Shown here: positions 55,101-55,310 of the stretch, piece by piece
How positions within the stretch are numbered: position 1 is the first letter of the stretch
Layout of the letters: each line of letters starts with the position of its first letter
Source of the DNA: Rheinheimera maricola
GTDB lineage: Bacteria; Pseudomonadota; Gammaproteobacteria; Enterobacterales; Alteromonadaceae
NCBI RefSeq assembly: GCF_016918075.2
Contig: NZ_JAERPS020000012.1
Span: forward strand, 1 to 55,310
Length of the DNA: 55,310 nt
Direction of reading: 5' to 3'
The notes under the pieces: generated by a model
What the model was told of the DNA's origin: nothing
The model's input: only the letters and a program-made list of their open reading frames with translations
Databases searched by the model: none
Position numbers and translations under genes: made by a program

Positions 55101-55310
55101 ATGAATGTACGACAATTGACCCTACACCCGGACAGGTTGTTTCCGTCAGATCCGGTGGTGCGCGATATCGCCCGTCGCTTATATCAGCAAATCAAAGATT
55201 TGCCGATTGTCAGCCCGCATGGTCATACTGACCCGAGTTGGTTTGCTGAAAATGCCAACTGGGATAACGCCACCAGCCTGTTGCTGCTGCCTGACCACTA
55301 CGTATTCCGC
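55101..55310 (+). CDS. uxaC: uronate isomerase UxaC (5' part, cut by window edge)
   Basis: The first 70 codons are visible. LPIVSPHGHTDPSWFAE (about residues 37-53) is the N-terminal amidohydrolase metal motif HxH of UxaC, and the segment to LLPDHYVFR matches the family. The enzyme isomerises D-glucuronate to fructuronate and D-galacturonate to tagaturonate. The remainder lies beyond the window; a fructuronate reductase gene (uxuB) and KDG kinase/aldolase genes would be expected downstream or elsewhere. Confidence 0.93.
   Translation, partial: MNVRQLTLHPDRLFPSDPVVRDIARRLYQQIKDLPIVSPHGHTDPSWFAENANWDNATSLLLLPDHYVFR

Overview
The window looks like a chromosomal segment of a marine or aquatic gammaproteobacterium of the Alteromonadales/Chromatiaceae type (Rheinheimera, Alishewanella or Arsukibacterium would fit). 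This rests on gene content and order, not on a search: a complete-looking MSHA type IV pilus locus beginning with csrD, followed by mreBCD-maf-rng-yhdP-nitrilase-tldD, then ilvE, darP, pmbA and an M3 peptidase, with proteins close to the Vibrio/Shewanella/E. coli forms.

Layout. 1-135: end of an upstream transcription unit with a structured repeat and a terminator. 0.2-19.4 kb: csrD (mshH), a convergent PLP enzyme, then mshI-J-K-L-M-N-E-G and the pilin genes mshB-A-C-D-O-P-Q, almost all overlapping or nearly touching, so probably one or two transcripts; mshF is absent. 19.6-30.2 kb: mreB, mreC, mreD, maf, rng, yhdP, a nitrilase-family gene and tldD, mostly with 1-8 base overlaps from mreC onward. 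30.2-35.5 kb: ilvE, darP (-), pmbA and a lipoprotein M3 peptidase (-), separated by clear bidirectional terminators. 35.7-37.8 kb: a CHASE-PAS histidine kinase (-) and tRNA-Arg(CCG) with a strong promoter and terminator.

37.85-38.6 kb is a scarred junction. The last 19 bases of the tRNA are repeated 155 bases downstream, preceded by a structured element that also occurs at the left edge of the window, and followed by a second terminator, an unlisted 59-codon ORF and a headless gene remnant. To the right lies a uronic-acid polysaccharide utilisation locus: a GntR/FadR-type regulator; a minus-strand operon of GH105 hydrolase, alginate-lyase-family protein and GH2 glycosidase; then, rightward, a DUF4861 protein, a TonB-dependent receptor, uxuA, kduD, kduI, a TRAP transporter (dctPQM) and the start of uxaC.

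These genes make a coherent pathway. The outer-membrane receptor takes in oligosaccharides; the lyase, GH2 and GH105 enzymes release saturated and unsaturated uronic acids; the TRAP system imports the monomers; KduI and KduD convert 5-keto-4-deoxyuronate towards 2-keto-3-deoxygluconate (KDG); and UxaC and UxuA are two of the steps from glucuronate to KDG. UxuA (mannonate dehydratase) points to glucuronate rather than galacturonate as at least one monomer. The segment up to uxuA is visibly less GC-rich than the segment from kduD onward, which suggests that the polysaccharide-specific part and the monomer-catabolism part have different histories.
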